A stretch of 7,152 nucleotides of DNA, taken from Armatimonadota bacterium (GTDB lineage: Bacteria > Armatimonadota > UBA10988). Shown piece after piece: positions 6,325-7,152 of the stretch; positions within the stretch are counted from its first letter, which is position 1, and each line of letters begins with the position of its first letter. The translations under genes were made by a program, and so were the position numbers. The notes under the pieces were generated by a model. The model did not search any database. It was given only the letters and a program-made list of their open reading frames with translations, and was not told where the DNA came from. The stretch is taken from the NCBI GenBank assembly GCA_016183835.1, contig JACPDV010000561.1, forward strand, positions 1 through 7,152, written 5' to 3'.

Positions 6325-7152
6325 TTGACTGGGGCTCGGCAGTCAGAACCAACGCCGGCCGCGCCGCTTACCGCCTGGCGCTTCCTCCGCGCCGTGCTGG
6401 TCTCGCTCGTGCTCCTGCCCTTCGCCGCCTACTGGTGCGCCGACGAGGGCGTGGACGTGATCGTCTCCCTCGCCGTCCCGCCCGTCTTTGCGCTGCTCCT
6501 CCTGGTCGCCGTGAACCGGCCGCTCCTCCGTTTCGTGCCGCGCTTCGCGCTGTCCACCGGCGAGTTGATCCTGATCTACAGCATGGTCTCGGTGGGCACC
6601 GCCATCGGCTCGGAGTGGATGAGCTGCATGAACCCGCAGATCCACTGCTACGCCCTGTTCGGCAACGACACCAACCACTTCGAGACCCTCATGCTGCCGC
6701 ACCTCTCGCGGCTGTTCTTCCTCAAGGACGCCGAGCCGCTCCGCGACTACCAGGCCGGCGGCGGCGGCTGGCCGCAAGTCTGGGGGCACCTCTCGCTGTG
6801 GGCCCGGCCGGTGCTCGCCTGGACCGCCCTGACCGGCTTCCTGTCGCTCGCCATGCTCTCCATCAACAGCCTCATGCGGCGGCAGTGGACGCAGCAGGAG
6901 CGGCTCTCCTTCCCGATCATCCAGTTTCCCTACGCCCTGGTGGAGGCCGGCGGGAGCGACGTCCCCCCGCTCTGGCGCGACCCCTGGCTGTGGGGCGCCG
7001 CCGCCGTGATGGGGCTGATCGACCTCGTCAACGGCCTCCACTTCCTGTGGCCCGGGGTGCCCTGGCTGAGGGTCCGCTTCCTCGGCGACCTCAACCTGCT
7101 CTTCTCCTCGCCGCCGTGGAACAGCACCGGCTGGACCCCGGTCGGGCTGTTC
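6325..7152 (+). CDS. DUF6785-like multispanning membrane protein, N-terminal part
   Basis: 276 residues, open to the right edge, so the C-terminus is missing. The N-terminus is cytoplasm-like and polar (1-17). Hydrophobic segments follow at about 20-38, 44-64, 80-96, 163-181 and 220-240. Conserved-looking elements are LSTGELILIY (76-85), the basic RRQWTQQERLSFPIIQFPYAL (185-205) after a membrane segment, and GLIDLVNGLHFLWPGVP (230-246). I recognise this layout from proteins annotated DUF6785 (N-terminal) and DUF6784 (C-terminal), large integral membrane proteins of unknown function common in Armatimonadota, Planctomycetota and Verrucomicrobiota. The family call is from memory. The loop between segments 3 and 4 (about 97-158) is long and rich in aromatic and His residues and may be extracytoplasmic. 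The start is TTG with GGAGGAG upstream. The gene follows the URO-D-family gene after 130 bp. Transport is a reasonable guess, but nothing in the sequence proves it. Confidence 0.8.
   Translation, partial: MTGARQSEPTPAAPLTAWRFLRAVLVSLVLLPFAAYWCADEGVDVIVSLAVPPVFALLLLVAVNRPLLRFVPRFALSTGELILIYSMVSVGTAIGSEWMSCMNPQIHCYALFGNDTNHFETLMLPHLSRLFFLKDAEPLRDYQAGGGGWPQVWGHLSLWARPVLAWTALTGFLSLAMLSINSLMRRQWTQQERLSFPIIQFPYALVEAGGSDVPPLWRDPWLWGAAAVMGLIDLVNGLHFLWPGVPWLRVRFLGDLNLLFSSPPWNSTGWTPVGLF

Noticed and set aside
6343..7041. Minus-strand 232-codon frame at the right end
   Set aside because: Gly/His/Gln/Glu-rich shadow of the plus-strand membrane protein, which has a strong ribosome binding site and hydrophobic segments.
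1..7152. CRISPR array, tRNA, rRNA, IS element or phage/defence system
   Set aside because: No direct-repeat/spacer periodicity, cloverleaf, rRNA-like sequence, transposase or defence protein is visible on either strand.

Overview
The window is very G+C-rich and nearly every codon ends in G or C. It carries a lipid A gene (lpxD) and an OmpH/Skp-like periplasmic protein, so the host is a diderm with LPS-type outer-membrane machinery. Two further genes, a non-haem URO-D-family protein and a DUF6785-like multispanning membrane protein, are typical of environmental bacteria such as Armatimonadota, Planctomycetota and Verrucomicrobiota. Armatimonadota is my preferred guess from gene content and protein style. 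This is inference: no rRNA or other marker is present.

Left part (1-242): no gene. It holds a G/C-tract palindromic repeat (193-231) and an inverted, edge-truncated second copy (1-29). About 160 bp between them show no convincing gene.

Minus-strand block (243-5064): four tightly packed genes read leftwards from about 5064, in the order ompH/skp-like long coiled-coil protein, lpxD, secreted protein of unknown function (604 aa), murB. Junctions are a 22-nt gap, a 17-bp overlap and a 4-bp GTGA overlap, as in one operon. A near-consensus sigma70-type promoter (TTGACG, 17 bp, TAGAAT) lies at 5104-5076. Its predicted start leaves only about 5 nt before the first ATG, so the mRNA would be almost leaderless. 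The operon combines outer-membrane protein chaperoning, lipid A acylation and peptidoglycan precursor synthesis. The unknown secreted protein in the middle is therefore a candidate envelope factor.

Plus-strand block (5160 to the right edge): a 344-aa URO-D-superfamily protein, which is not a canonical haem enzyme, diverges from the envelope operon. It is followed by a 130-bp spacer holding two strong G/C hairpins that share a perfect 16-bp inverted repeat. Then comes the N-terminal 276 residues of a DUF6785-like membrane protein with a TTG start and a strong Shine-Dalgarno sequence, cut by the window edge.

I see no tRNA, rRNA, CRISPR array, insertion sequence, phage gene or classic U-tailed terminator. 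The best leads are the unknown secreted protein in the envelope operon, the near-leaderless promoter, the URO-D/DUF6785 pair, and the intergenic palindromic repeats.
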